IMG/VR virus record: IMGVR_UViG_3300010157_000032
Location: 62,001 to 126,000 of that record
Origin: a virus
Reading direction: 5' to 3' (one strand)
DNA: 64,000 nt
How positions within the stretch are numbered: position 1 is the stretch's first letter; each line of letters begins with the position of its first letter. Below the pieces are notes generated by a model. That model did no database searches. It saw only the letters and a list, made by a program, of their open reading frames with translations, and was not told the DNA's origin. This document shows positions 51,787 to 59,421 of the stretch, one piece after another. A program made the position numbers and the translations under genes.

Positions 51787-52669
51787 AATTATAGAACAAG
51801 ATATTATTTTTCTCAGCTATGATGAACCTAATGCTGAAAAAAACTATGCCGATTTGTTGACCAAAGCACCTTGGGCAAAGCGTGTACACGGAGTAAAAGG
51901 CAGTGATGCCGCACACAAAGCCTGCGCCGCGTTGAGTGAGACTGAATACTTTGTTACTGTAGATGCAGATAATATAATAGATCCTAAGTTTTTAGAAGTT
52001 GAAATTGATTTAGAAAAGTTAGGATTAACTAATAAAAATGTGTTTAGCTGGTGCGGGCGAGTTCATGTTAACGGACTTATGTACGGCAATGGCGGGCTTA
52101 AATTATGGACACGTGAGTTTGTCAATAATATGCGCACACACGAAAATAGTGATCCTACTGATGTCAAGGGATTAGTTGAATTCTGCTTTGATGACTTGTA
52201 TGTACAATTTAATGAAAACTACAGCGAGAGTTTTACTAATGCCACTCCGTTCCAGGCATGGAGAGCAGGATTCAGAGAAGGTGTAAAAATGTGCTTATTG
52301 CAGGGTGCAAAAGCTAACCATTTAAAAGACATCTGGTGGCAAAATTATCACAGATTATTAATTTGGTGTAATGTAGGCGCTGATGTAAAAAATGGGCTGT
52401 GGAGTATGTACGGTGCTAGAGAAGGATGCTATCGTACCATGTGTACTGATTGGGATTATGCTAATGTTAGAGATTTCGAGTGGCTCACATCTGAGTGGGA
52501 AACTACGTACAGTAAAATTACCGACAAAATGTTGCCTTATGAAATAATGGGAATTGGCGAAACTTTAAAACATGAATACAATTTAGAAATGTCTGATTTA
52601 GATAGCGACAGCAGTAAATTTTTTAAATTAGTTTACAGCAACATCCCAAGGAACTTAAGGCGACTATAA
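51779..52669 (+). CDS. Glycosyltransferase-like protein, GT-A type (copy 3)
   Basis: 296 residues. The start DIIFLSYDEPNAEKNYADLL, then WAKRVHGVKGSDAAHKAC and YFVTVDADNIID (D-A-D metal motif at about residues 62-64), is a family I recall from many T4-like phages. The middle has NGLMYGNGGLKLWTREFV and TPFQAWRAGFREGVKM. It shares most motifs with the next gene, so it is a tandem copy. The stop and next start overlap as TAATG. Acceptor unknown. Confidence 0.7.
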   Translation: MIKIIEQDIIFLSYDEPNAEKNYADLLTKAPWAKRVHGVKGSDAAHKACAALSETEYFVTVDADNIIDPKFLEVEIDLEKLGLTNKNVFSWCGRVHVNGLMYGNGGLKLWTREFVNNMRTHENSDPTDVKGLVEFCFDDLYVQFNENYSESFTNATPFQAWRAGFREGVKMCLLQGAKANHLKDIWWQNYHRLLIWCNVGADVKNGLWSMYGAREGCYRTMCTDWDYANVRDFEWLTSEWETTYSKITDKMLPYEIMGIGETLKHEYNLEMSDLDSDSSKFFKLVYSNIPRNLRRL

Positions 52670-53361
52670 TGTACGATATTATTTTTATTTCATACAATGA
52701 ACCAGATGCAGATGCCAACTTTAATGCACTAAAAGAACGATTTCCTTTAGTCAAGCGTGTTAATGGTATTAAGGGTATACATCAAGCTCATATTGCCGCT
52801 GCCAAAAAAAGTTTTACTAAAATGATGTGGGTAGTAGATGCAGATGCAGTTGTATTGAATTCTTTTAAATTTGATTATCTAGTACCAGAGTGGGAAACAG
52901 ATGTAGTACATGTTTGGCATAGTATTAATCCTATCAACAGTTTATCATATGGATATGGTGGGATAAAGCTATTGCCGAGATCGTTAACAGCAAGAATGAA
53001 TGTTAACAATCCAGATATGACTATGAGTATAAGTAAGAAATTTAAAGTAATGAAAGAAGTTAGCAATATTACTGCATTCAATACTGACGAGTTTACCACT
53101 TGGCGATCGGCATTTCGCGAGTGCGCAAAATTAGCATCTATTAAGGATTCTGAAGCTACTGAACGTTTAGACACATGGTGTAATGTTAGTAATGGACATT
53201 ACGGAATCTATGCAATTGCAGGTGCAGTTGCAGGTAGAAAATACGGTGAAAAAAATGCTGGCAATATACCAGCATTAAGTAAAATCAATGACTTTAAATG
53301 GCTAGCTGATCAATTCAAGAGTCATAGGGAAAATATCAGCAATAACCTTAGCACAGGCTAA
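52669..53361 (+). CDS. Glycosyltransferase-like protein, GT-A type (copy 4)
   Basis: 230 residues, shorter copy of the preceding gene: DIIFISYNEPDADANFNALK, LVKRVNGIKGIHQAH, MWVVDADAVVLNSF (D-A-D), LSYGYGGIKLLPRSLT and FTTWRSAFRECAKLASIK. It lacks about 60 C-terminal residues of copy 3. Its last 60 bases overlap the 3' end of thyX on the other strand, and an intrinsic terminator for the minus strand (53249-53276) is inside its coding sequence. Confidence 0.7.
   Translation: MYDIIFISYNEPDADANFNALKERFPLVKRVNGIKGIHQAHIAAAKKSFTKMMWVVDADAVVLNSFKFDYLVPEWETDVVHVWHSINPINSLSYGYGGIKLLPRSLTARMNVNNPDMTMSISKKFKVMKEVSNITAFNTDEFTTWRSAFRECAKLASIKDSEATERLDTWCNVSNGHYGIYAIAGAVAGRKYGEKNAGNIPALSKINDFKWLADQFKSHRENISNNLSTG
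53249..53276 (-). terminator. thyX-operon terminator inside the glycosyltransferase gene
   Basis: Minus strand: AATGCTGG and CCAGCATT form a perfect 8-bp stem with a 7-base loop, followed by seven T. It lies 26-53 bases after the thyX stop codon. The plus strand codes there for glycosyltransferase residues, so the same bases serve both as coding sequence and as terminator. Confidence 0.8.
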
Positions 53362-53967
53362 TGCTACTTCTTGATGCTCTTTTTGTGTACCATTAGCACT
53401 GCGTAGTTCAATAAAATGAATCCAACTGCGTAGTGTACCATTCATATAAATTCTGCTTTCTATAAGACCTTCTGGCAATACTGCTCGAGCTTGTTCTTTG
53501 GCAATGCCACGCTCTATTGCTTCTTGGTAGATCAAACGGCTATGTTCAATGATGAACTTTTGCTTGGCATCCCACCATGCTTGTAACTCTGTATCGCTTG
53601 TGGAAATACTGTTCTGTCTATTTTTTGTATCTTGGAGTCGTGCTTCTCGCAGTACAAACGACAGGTCTCGAGTAGGATCAGCATATCGCTGACTGAATTC
53701 TTGAAAGCTGAAGCTACGATGTCTGAGGATCTGTCGTGCAATATCTCTTGTTGTGGAGATTTCAATACAGGCTGAGACCATTTCGAGTGGTGACCAGTGC
53801 TGGTGTTTGATGAGGTATCGGATGAGTTTTTCGGATGTTTCTGTATTGAGTTGATTGGAGGGATTAGACACACGGGCGCAATACGCAATGAGTTCCTGCG
53901 CATCTGTGAGGCCCAAATCTCTAAATTCCGGTGTAGGTTGGGAGTAACTGAGTAGTTGAACATGCAT
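53302..53967 (-). CDS. thyX: Flavin-dependent thymidylate synthase ThyX
   Basis: 221 residues, a normal length. It makes dTMP from dUMP with methylene-tetrahydrofolate, FAD and NADPH, supporting phage DNA synthesis. The ThyX signature RHRSFSFQEFSQRY is at 82-95, and YMNGTLRSWIHFIELR with QKEHQEVALACAKVI marks the C-terminal part. Its end overlaps the convergent glycosyltransferase gene by 60 bases. The upstream neighbour is 3 bases away. Confidence 0.95.
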   Translation of the reverse strand: MHVQLLSYSQPTPEFRDLGLTDAQELIAYCARVSNPSNQLNTETSEKLIRYLIKHQHWSPLEMVSACIEISTTRDIARQILRHRSFSFQEFSQRYADPTRDLSFVLREARLQDTKNRQNSISTSDTELQAWWDAKQKFIIEHSRLIYQEAIERGIAKEQARAVLPEGLIESRIYMNGTLRSWIHFIELRSANGTQKEHQEVALACAKVIADIFPMTLELIS

Positions 53968-53970
53968 TAT

Positions 53971-54291
53971 TTATAACTTCTTTTTTTTAAGGAATTTTTG
54001 AGTACTACGTTCAATATCTCTTCTAACTTTAACGGTATCTAGTTTAAAATCGACGTTATCTACTTTATCTTCATAATTAACAACTAGTTCAGATAAATTC
54101 TTTTCAAAAGCAGGCCACCCATCACGTTTAATTTCTGGGGTGATTCTTATCTCCCAAGTCTTACCATCTTTAAAATTGACCAGAACGGCATGGAGATACC
54201 TAAGAGGTAACACATTAAGTTTTACCTCACTGAATACTTCTGGCCAATTTTCTATAAGATCTTTAGAAAGTGATTTACCTAAGTTAGACAA
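53971..54291 (-). CDS. Small conserved T4-like protein
   Basis: 106 residues. It starts MSNLGKSLSKDLIENWPEVF and holds LPLRYLHAVLVNFKDGKTWE and IRITPEIKRDGWPAFEKNLS, with a basic end (RSTQKFLKKKKL). I recall such proteins next to the following gene in other T4-like phages, always without known function. The positive C-terminus could bind nucleic acid. Its start overlaps the preceding stop by 8 bases. Confidence 0.65.
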   Translation of the reverse strand: MSNLGKSLSKDLIENWPEVFSEVKLNVLPLRYLHAVLVNFKDGKTWEIRITPEIKRDGWPAFEKNLSELVVNYEDKVDNVDFKLDTVKVRRDIERSTQKFLKKKKL

Positions 54292-54928
54292 TTTTTTTCT
54301 TAGTCGGCGATAGTTCTTCAGCTCGTCGTCTCATTGCAGCCGCTTCTTTGGCTAACTTATCTGCTTGGCTACGATAAAACTTTGCTTCAGCATCTGGACT
54401 ATCAAACGATGTTGGTGTAGCTGTAACAGCTTCAACTTCATTTACACTTGCCGACGTAGTCTTGGCAGCACTATTATCTTTAACTGTCTCAGTAGACTTT
54501 GCGACAGTTTTAGCTGCCTCAGATTCCTGTTCGTCAAATTGTGGCTTGAGAGCAAGATCGTCAACTGACACTCCGCGCTGTTCAGCAATAATTTGATTTA
54601 ATTCACTCAGTTGTATAGTGACACCAGGACTTGGATTCATCTCGATAGAGCTAGTACCCATCTTGAGAAGACGTCCATTTGCATGTAACCATTTAAGCAT
54701 ATTGTTACCATCGCTGAATGTTGTACGCATCAGTATGTCAGCAAATTCATAAGAATCTTGTCCAGCATGTCCTTCGACTAAATTGATAATACTATTATGA
54801 TAACTATCATTTAATGTATCTGTAGGGATAACCAAGCAACTGCTAGATTCGCCGGGTAGTGTACGATATGCTACTAAACAACGCTGTTTAGTTGATATTA
54901 CACGACCTACGTGTTTAAGTTCAGCCAT
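54284..54928 (-). CDS. Conserved T4-like protein with Ala/Glu-rich C-terminus
   Basis: 214 residues from the ATG at 54928, chosen because CAGGAG lies just before it. A longer frame begins inside the preceding gene. The folded part (1-120) includes MAELKHVGRVISTKQRCLVA, SCLVIPTDTLNDSYHNSIIN, then EFADILMRTTFSDGNNMLKW and IQLSELNQIIAEQRG. About 125-185 is disordered (Lys/Thr/Ser/Ala), and the end is a helix (KLAKEAAAMRRRAEELS). I recall similar proteins in aquatic T4-like phages, unnamed. Role unknown. Confidence 0.65.
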   Translation of the reverse strand: MAELKHVGRVISTKQRCLVAYRTLPGESSSCLVIPTDTLNDSYHNSIINLVEGHAGQDSYEFADILMRTTFSDGNNMLKWLHANGRLLKMGTSSIEMNPSPGVTIQLSELNQIIAEQRGVSVDDLALKPQFDEQESEAAKTVAKSTETVKDNSAAKTTSASVNEVEAVTATPTSFDSPDAEAKFYRSQADKLAKEAAAMRRRAEELSPTKKKIV

Positions 54929-54929
54929 A

Positions 54930-55175
54930 TTATGCTCCTGTTGGTGCGGCAGCTTTCTGTGCTTCTGCTTGTTTAGCAACTGTTGCTAAAAATGATTCTA
55001 GCTTGGTGTATGTTTGCCCAACAGCTACCATTTCATTTGGTTTAAATGCACCACGTGAACTAGCAATATCGATAATGATTTTCATGGCATTAAGGTCATT
55101 AATTGTTAGTTCATTTGAATTTTCTCCGCCTTGAGCTTGTGATTGCTCTTGCGTATCTTGTACTGTATCAGTCAT
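54930..55175 (-). CDS. Small acidic helical protein
   Basis: 81 residues from the ATG at 55175, supported by AAAGGAGAT. It has a Gln/Glu-rich start (MTDTVQDTQEQSQAQGG), a helical core ELTINDLNAMKIIIDIASSR, GAFKPNEMVAVGQTYTKLES and an Ala-rich end. I recall proteins with the core DLNAMKIIIDIASSRGAFK from T4-like phages. No function known. The near-copy of the repeated promoter element (55189-55209) lies 14 bases upstream. Confidence 0.65.
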   Translation of the reverse strand: MTDTVQDTQEQSQAQGGENSNELTINDLNAMKIIIDIASSRGAFKPNEMVAVGQTYTKLESFLATVAKQAEAQKAAAPTGA

Positions 55176-55188
55176 AATATCTCCTTTG

Positions 55189-55209
55189 AATGTACGTATA
55201 TAATTATCT
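55189..55209 (-). promoter_or_regulatory. Diverged copy of the repeated promoter-like element
   Basis: 19 of 21 bases match the elements at 58631-58652 and 59400-59421. The core here reads GATAATTA instead of GATAAATA, and the flank ACGTACATT is kept. It overlaps the stop of the gene at 55204 and precedes the gene at 54930. Confidence 0.5.
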
Positions 55210-55491
55210 CTGTTGCAAATACGGACATGCGATTGTGAAGAAACTGAGTTCTTTCTCTGACTCAAATCCAATATGCGTATTATAGACTATTGTGTTAGTA
55301 TTGTCTAGGGCAATACCTTGCCCTATATAATACCTGTTGTTTAGATTGGATATAATCCAATGGTCGATCTTTTTAATCAACCCTGGATTATATCTGTCTA
55401 AGTTTGTATATTTAAAATGCGGGCAGGCAAAATCAACCCTTCTTAAATTAAAATAATTTAAGGGATTTGGCTTACCATTTTTTAAACTCAT
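55204..55491 (-). CDS. Unknown protein coupled to the VWA gene
   Basis: 95 residues. Its ATG overlaps the stop of the VWA/metallopeptidase gene (ATGA), so it is probably translated with it. Features: MSLKNGKPNPLNYFNLRRVD, then FACPHFKYTNLDRYN and two cysteines far apart (CPHF, CPYL). It has a mostly beta look. No family is recognised. Its partner could be the VWA protein, by coupling only. Confidence 0.55.
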   Translation of the reverse strand: MSLKNGKPNPLNYFNLRRVDFACPHFKYTNLDRYNPGLIKKIDHWIISNLNNRYYIGQGIALDNTNTIVYNTHIGFESEKELSFFTIACPYLQQR

Positions 55492-56663
55492 GCGGTTTCT
55501 ACCGCTTCTTCATAATATGCATGTTCGCCCCAAGGCGGCACGATTTTATCATTGCCGTGGATGATGAACACTGTATCACAGTAATTTTCATCTCCCCAAC
55601 TACTATAAGGATAACCATCTGTAAACATGATAAACTTTTTAGGGTTAATATCGTGTTCCTTCATATAATTCCAATTGGCATCAAAATCGGTACCACCGCC
55701 ACCCATCACTTCGTAGTCATCGAACTCGTCCATTGAGTAGCCGTCAAAATCTGCTTCGTTGTACACACGGGTATCAAAGCACCAAACTTTAATTTTAAAG
55801 TCTTTGTATTCTTGCATAATACCTTTGATCTCTGACAAGAAATCTTTTGCCTGCTCGTCTCCAATTGAACCTGACATATCAATTGCAATACAAATATCAA
55901 TAGTTTCTTCGTAGTTAGTTCCAGGCAAAATTGCACTCATGTGCCATCCCTTACGGTTAGGGCGCATAAATGTGTAGTCATTCTTAATTGTACTTTGGAT
56001 TTGTTGACGCAGAATCTCACGCCAGTTCATTTTTGCTTCTGTAAGTTCTTTAATCATGCGCTGTACACTAGCCGGAGTATTTCCCGCACCCGCTGCCTGT
56101 GCCGCTTGCATAGTTGCTTCGCGAACCTCGTCACGAATCTGCTTCATTTCTTCTTTAGTGTACTTTGGCTGTCCGTCTTTACCTTTAGGTCCAGTCCAAT
56201 CAATGTGATCATCTAGCAATTGACCAATATCAATCTTATCAGCATTATCATACAACTCGTCGTAGATTTCTTCAGCACCTTTGCCGTAGTATTTTGGATC
56301 GTTGTAGATATTAATCTCTGGAGGTTGTTCTCCAATACGATCTCGAGTCAATTGTCCGTTTACGCAATAGTCAGCCGCGGCATTCCAAATCTTACGGTCT
56401 CTATTTTCCACACGACCCATGTGATCAAAAACATTATGAAGAATCTCGTGTGCAATAACGAACTCTACTTGCTTAGTAGTCATTGGTGCAAAAAAATCAC
56501 GATTAAAATAGATAGTACGGCCATCTGTTGCCGCAGTCATACACCACTCGGTGGCTTCTTCAATTTTAAGACGTGTAGCCATATTGCCAAAGAACGGATG
56601 ACGAAGTAGCAAACCTACTCGTGCTACAATAATTTTATCGATGATTGGATCTACATGTGACAT
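55488..56663 (-). CDS. VWA-domain protein with HExxH metallopeptidase-like region
   Basis: 391 residues. The N-terminal part has HEILHNVFDH (His72, Glu73, His76, His81), the zinc motif of the DUF2201/metallopeptidase-like family. The C-terminal third is a von Willebrand A domain with a complete metal site: IDMSGS near residue 262, GGGGTDFDANW, and MFTDGYP. In bacteria such proteins work with MoxR AAA+ ATPases as a chaperone-like pair. The MoxR gene lies directly upstream. Whether the protease site is active in the phage is open. Its own promoter with a hairpin spacer lies at 56694-56722. Confidence 0.85.
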   Translation of the reverse strand: MSHVDPIIDKIIVARVGLLLRHPFFGNMATRLKIEEATEWCMTAATDGRTIYFNRDFFAPMTTKQVEFVIAHEILHNVFDHMGRVENRDRKIWNAAADYCVNGQLTRDRIGEQPPEINIYNDPKYYGKGAEEIYDELYDNADKIDIGQLLDDHIDWTGPKGKDGQPKYTKEEMKQIRDEVREATMQAAQAAGAGNTPASVQRMIKELTEAKMNWREILRQQIQSTIKNDYTFMRPNRKGWHMSAILPGTNYEETIDICIAIDMSGSIGDEQAKDFLSEIKGIMQEYKDFKIKVWCFDTRVYNEADFDGYSMDEFDDYEVMGGGGTDFDANWNYMKEHDINPKKFIMFTDGYPYSSWGDENYCDTVFIIHGNDKIVPPWGEHAYYEEAVETA

Positions 56664-56693
56664 ATCTGCTCCTAAATGTTTTACTATGTATAT

Positions 56694-56722
56694 AGTATAA
56701 CACCTCCCGAAGGAGGTGTCAA
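56694..56722 (-). promoter_or_regulatory. Sigma-70 promoter whose spacer is a UUCG hairpin
   Basis: Minus strand: TTGACA, 17 bases, TATACT. The spacer holds an 8-bp perfect stem (ACACCTCC with GGAGGTGT, 56700-56719) around a UUCG loop. It follows the MoxR stop by 16 bases. In the MoxR transcript the hairpin could protect or end the RNA; as DNA it is the centre of the next promoter. Confidence 0.65.
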
Positions 56723-56737
56723 ATACAGCTAACTCGA

Positions 56738-57829
56738 TTACTTCTCAGTAGCGGCGCTAATGTACTTACCAAACTTGGCGTGGAATGCATCAAAACATTT
56801 GATCTCGTCTGGATCCAGTGGCAATTTGTAAGTGCTCAATGCCAATTTGGTACCCATAATAACCAATTCTGTTTCAAAGTTATTCATCATAAATTCGAAG
56901 AAGTTATTAACTTGATTATTCCAATTCTTTGCGTTTTTGTCGCAAGCATCTTTGAGCTCGTAGCACAACGAAATTGTCAAAGAATACATAGCTGAAATTT
57001 CTTTGGATTCCATTTTCTTAACAGAACCTGCCAAAATATCTGTAGGGTTAGGCATCTTGCTAGAAATTTTGCGGTGTGCCATAAAGCTAACAGCAAGTCC
57101 TTCACCTACCGAACCACTGATCAAATCAGTCAACGTATCAGCATCGCAGTCGTCGTCTGTGAGCAATTCGCTGACAAAAGACCAAGAGCGTGGAGTAGCA
57201 AACGCACGTGAGCTAGACTTTGGATCAAAGTCGTACAAGCTCTTCTTACTGAAGCTCAAGAAGCCGACTACATCTTGATGAATCTTGTTTTCAACAGCCC
57301 ACTCAAAGTAGTCATCCCACTCAACAGTCATTTCCAAGTGAACAAAACGGTTAGCCAACGGAGCAGGCATACGGAATGTAACACCCTTGTCAGTTTCACG
57401 GTTACCAGCCGCAACCATTACAACATTGTCAGGCAGTTTGTAAGTACCAACACGGCGATTCAAAATAAGCTGATATGCCGCAGCCTGTACAGCAGGCGCC
57501 GCACTATTCATTTCATCTAAGAACAGTACAATCTTCTTGTGCTGTTTTGCCATCTCATCATCAGGCAATTCCGAAGGAGGAGCCCAAACCATTTTATTTG
57601 TGTTTGAGTCAAAATATGGAATACCTTTGATATCAGTAGGTTCCCACAAGCTCAAACGAACGTCAATTACATGAGCGTCGAGTTCTGTGCCCAACTGTTT
57701 AATAATGTCGGACTTACCAATTCCGGGAGGACCCCACAAGAAGATTGGACGCTTGTTTTTAAATGCTTTACGCAGGGATTTTTTAGCACCTTTAGGGCCA
57801 ACTGTACGAGTAATTAGTTCCGAAGCCAT
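56738..57829 (-). CDS. MoxR-type AAA+ ATPase
   Basis: 363 residues. Walker A is GPPGIGKS (33-40), Walker B VLFLDE (101-106), sensor 1 AAGNRETD (140-147), and PAPLANRF holds the arginine finger. The C-terminal 180 residues contain the helical lid. MoxR ATPases act with VWA proteins to mature or activate target complexes. The VWA gene follows directly. The target in the phage cycle is unknown; control of host enzymes or of virion assembly is conceivable. A consensus sigma-70 promoter at 57885-57913 points to early expression. Confidence 0.9.
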   Translation of the reverse strand: MASELITRTVGPKGAKKSLRKAFKNKRPIFLWGPPGIGKSDIIKQLGTELDAHVIDVRLSLWEPTDIKGIPYFDSNTNKMVWAPPSELPDDEMAKQHKKIVLFLDEMNSAAPAVQAAAYQLILNRRVGTYKLPDNVVMVAAGNRETDKGVTFRMPAPLANRFVHLEMTVEWDDYFEWAVENKIHQDVVGFLSFSKKSLYDFDPKSSSRAFATPRSWSFVSELLTDDDCDADTLTDLISGSVGEGLAVSFMAHRKISSKMPNPTDILAGSVKKMESKEISAMYSLTISLCYELKDACDKNAKNWNNQVNNFFEFMMNNFETELVIMGTKLALSTYKLPLDPDEIKCFDAFHAKFGKYISAATEK

Positions 57830-57884
57830 TTTATTTCCAATCTTAGTTAAAAAGTGTTGTTGAGTTAACGCTGTCTATGTATGT

Positions 57885-57913
57885 ATTATACAGGGCTCTT
57901 TGCTGGTTGTCAA
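57885..57913 (-). promoter_or_regulatory. Perfect sigma-70 promoter for the MoxR/VWA genes
   Basis: TTGACA, 17 bases, TATAAT on the minus strand: both boxes and spacing are consensus. The start codon lies 55 bases downstream of the -10 box. This is the strongest host-type promoter in the window. Confidence 0.9.
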
Positions 57914-57921
57914 CAGTATTT

Positions 57922-58332
57922 TTACAAATTATTGGTTATTTTGGCTAGATCTTTTTCTCTTTCTGTCATGGCTTTGATCAGTCCAAATTTTCGAATATCG
58001 TCCGAAAACAAATAGAGCTCAAAACTTTTACGTTCTGAAAAAACGGAAATACTTTGGTTTGTAAGATAGTAAGGACAGTCAATATATCTTTCCAAAAAGA
58101 TAATTGTTTGGGGACTTAGCTCAATCGGCTCAGTGAAAGGTACTTCATACATTTTGATTTCTAACGTAGTAGTTAGGAATTCAAATCCATTTTCAGTTAA
58201 TCGAAAAGCATTTGGTTTGTTAACTCTATTAGATTGCCACCAGATCCTATTGTACAGTTCTACATTTGCATCATCTGTACTTTTGCCCCATTCTTGTAAG
58301 AATATTTTGGTTAGGCAATCTCTGGTTATCAT
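57922..58332 (-). CDS. Conserved phage protein of unknown function
   Basis: 136 residues with MITRDCLTKIFLQEWGKSTD, WWQSNRVNKPNAFRLTENGF, FLTTTLEIKMYEVPF and ILERYIDCPYYL-like FLERYIDCPYYLTNQSISVF. The RLTENGF-EFL pattern is winged-helix-like, and a DNA-binding role is possible but unproven. Its start overlaps the end of the preceding gene by 4 bases. Confidence 0.6.
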   Translation of the reverse strand: MITRDCLTKIFLQEWGKSTDDANVELYNRIWWQSNRVNKPNAFRLTENGFEFLTTTLEIKMYEVPFTEPIELSPQTIIFLERYIDCPYYLTNQSISVFSERKSFELYLFSDDIRKFGLIKAMTEREKDLAKITNNL

Positions 58333-58613
58333 TTTACAACAGTACCTTGAGTTAATTTTATTACTTGGAAATCTTCACAACTAAATGTAAGATTTAATTT
58401 TTTAGCTAAGTTATGCGCATGCCCGGGATTACTAAAACTTACTTTCTTATATTTAGGTCCAGGATAACTTGTTAGGCTATTAAAACTTTTCAAATTGAAT
58501 GGCTCGTTTTTATAAAAGACAGCCCAAATAGCTTCGGCTTCTAGGATTTGTTCTGCTTTATAAGTTTTCTTGTTAACATGTTCTAATAAAACTGCTGGTT
58601 TTGGTCTTGACAT
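58329..58613 (-). CDS. Small conserved T4-like protein
   Basis: 94 residues. It begins MSRPKPAVLLEHVNKKTYKA, then EQILEAEAIWAVFYKNEPFN, ending with YKKVSFSNPGHAHNLAKKLN and FQVIKLTQGTVVK. I recall proteins of this type, without known function, in aquatic T4-like phages. AAGGTG lies before the ATG and one of the repeated promoter elements (58631-58652) 18 bases upstream. It overlaps the following gene by 4 bases. Confidence 0.65.
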   Translation of the reverse strand: MSRPKPAVLLEHVNKKTYKAEQILEAEAIWAVFYKNEPFNLKSFNSLTSYPGPKYKKVSFSNPGHAHNLAKKLNLTFSCEDFQVIKLTQGTVVK

Positions 58614-58630
58614 AATATGCGCACCTTCAA

Positions 58631-58652
58631 TAATGTACGCATATATTTATCT
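58631..58652 (-). promoter_or_regulatory. Repeated promoter-like element, copy A (GATAAATA core)
   Basis: 22 bases identical to the element at 59400-59421: a late core GATAAATA (58644-58651) followed by TATGCGTACATTA. It starts directly after the stop of the gene at 58653 and leads to the gene at 58329. Confidence 0.65.
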
Positions 58653-58898
58653 CTATTTGTCTGCAAAACCGCCGCCGTCCATGGTCACAGTTACTACTTC
58701 GTTGTTAGTGCTATTTTTGATAGCATTAAACATGGTCTCGTAGTCTTGTAGCAGTTTATCTTGGATTTCAATTAATGCTAAGTTAAGCAATCTAGCCTGC
58801 TGAATAGGTAATTTAACTTCCTTTTGCTGGCTTAATTCTGCCGCTCTTAGCGTGTGCGAAAATTGAGTAATGGGAGTTAGATTAATCTGATTTTGCAT
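58653..58898 (-). CDS. Small phage protein of unknown function
   Basis: 81 residues, helical: LTPITQFSHTLRAAELSQQK, LPIQQARLLNLALIEIQDKL, then YETMFNAIKNSTNNEVV and a Gly-rich end. No motif recognised. The start overlaps the preceding stop by 17 bases, so its translation depends on that gene. Confidence 0.6.
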   Translation of the reverse strand: MQNQINLTPITQFSHTLRAAELSQQKEVKLPIQQARLLNLALIEIQDKLLQDYETMFNAIKNSTNNEVVTVTMDGGGFADK

Positions 58899-59361
58899 TT
58901 GCTAATATCATTTTCATTTCTAGTTCGGATTTAAAAGGACCCTTGCTTGGGTAGCGTTCAATTGTAATTGCTTTGGGACAAAATGATTTAACCCAACCCT
59001 TGTCAAATTTAATTACATAGTATCCTGCACAATATAAACTTTTGCTAGCATTGCTTTTAGTAAACAACGGCAACTTTCTACGAACGTCGTACATGGCATT
59101 AAACGGACTACATGACGTAGGATATCCGTGACATTCGTGCTCTTCTAATTGTGTAACCTTTACTTTGGTATTATTTAAAAAGAATCCTTCCCCAAATTGT
59201 TTTGTTAGATCCTGTTTTTTATTAAACATCACCTCACCGTTTGTACTGCTTAGTACAAATCGATTGTTTTCTTTTTTGTGTAGTGTAGCAATCTTAGTAC
59301 CGTCTTGTTCGACGATCCAAAATTTTCCATCGACGATGGGTTTAGCGTGTATTTCTGTCAT
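58882..59361 (-). CDS. Conserved phage protein of unknown function
   Basis: 159 residues. It begins IHAKPIVDGKFWIVEQDGTK and holds HECHGYPTSCSPFNAMYDVR, with Cys, His and Cys close together, then YYVIKFDKGWVKSFCPKAIT. The clustered Cys/His residues may bind a metal. Beta-rich start, so perhaps a small beta barrel. The ATG has AAGGGGAC. A repeated promoter element lies 39 bases upstream (59400-59421). Confidence 0.6.
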   Translation of the reverse strand: MTEIHAKPIVDGKFWIVEQDGTKIATLHKKENNRFVLSSTNGEVMFNKKQDLTKQFGEGFFLNNTKVKVTQLEEHECHGYPTSCSPFNAMYDVRRKLPLFTKSNASKSLYCAGYYVIKFDKGWVKSFCPKAITIERYPSKGPFKSELEMKMILANAKSD

Positions 59362-59399
59362 TTTTAGTCCCCTTTATAAGAGCCCCTAAGGCACTCTAT

Positions 59400-59421
59400 T
59401 AATGTACGCATATATTTATCT
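59400..59421 (-). promoter_or_regulatory. Repeated promoter-like element, copy B (GATAAATA core)
   Basis: The same 22 bases as at 58631-58652. The late core (59413-59420) overlaps the stop codon of the 48-residue gene at 59416. It precedes the gene at 58882. Confidence 0.65.

Noticed and set aside
58882-59361. Terminator between 59362 and 59400 (AGAG...CTCT)
   Set aside because: The stem has internal mismatches and no T-run.
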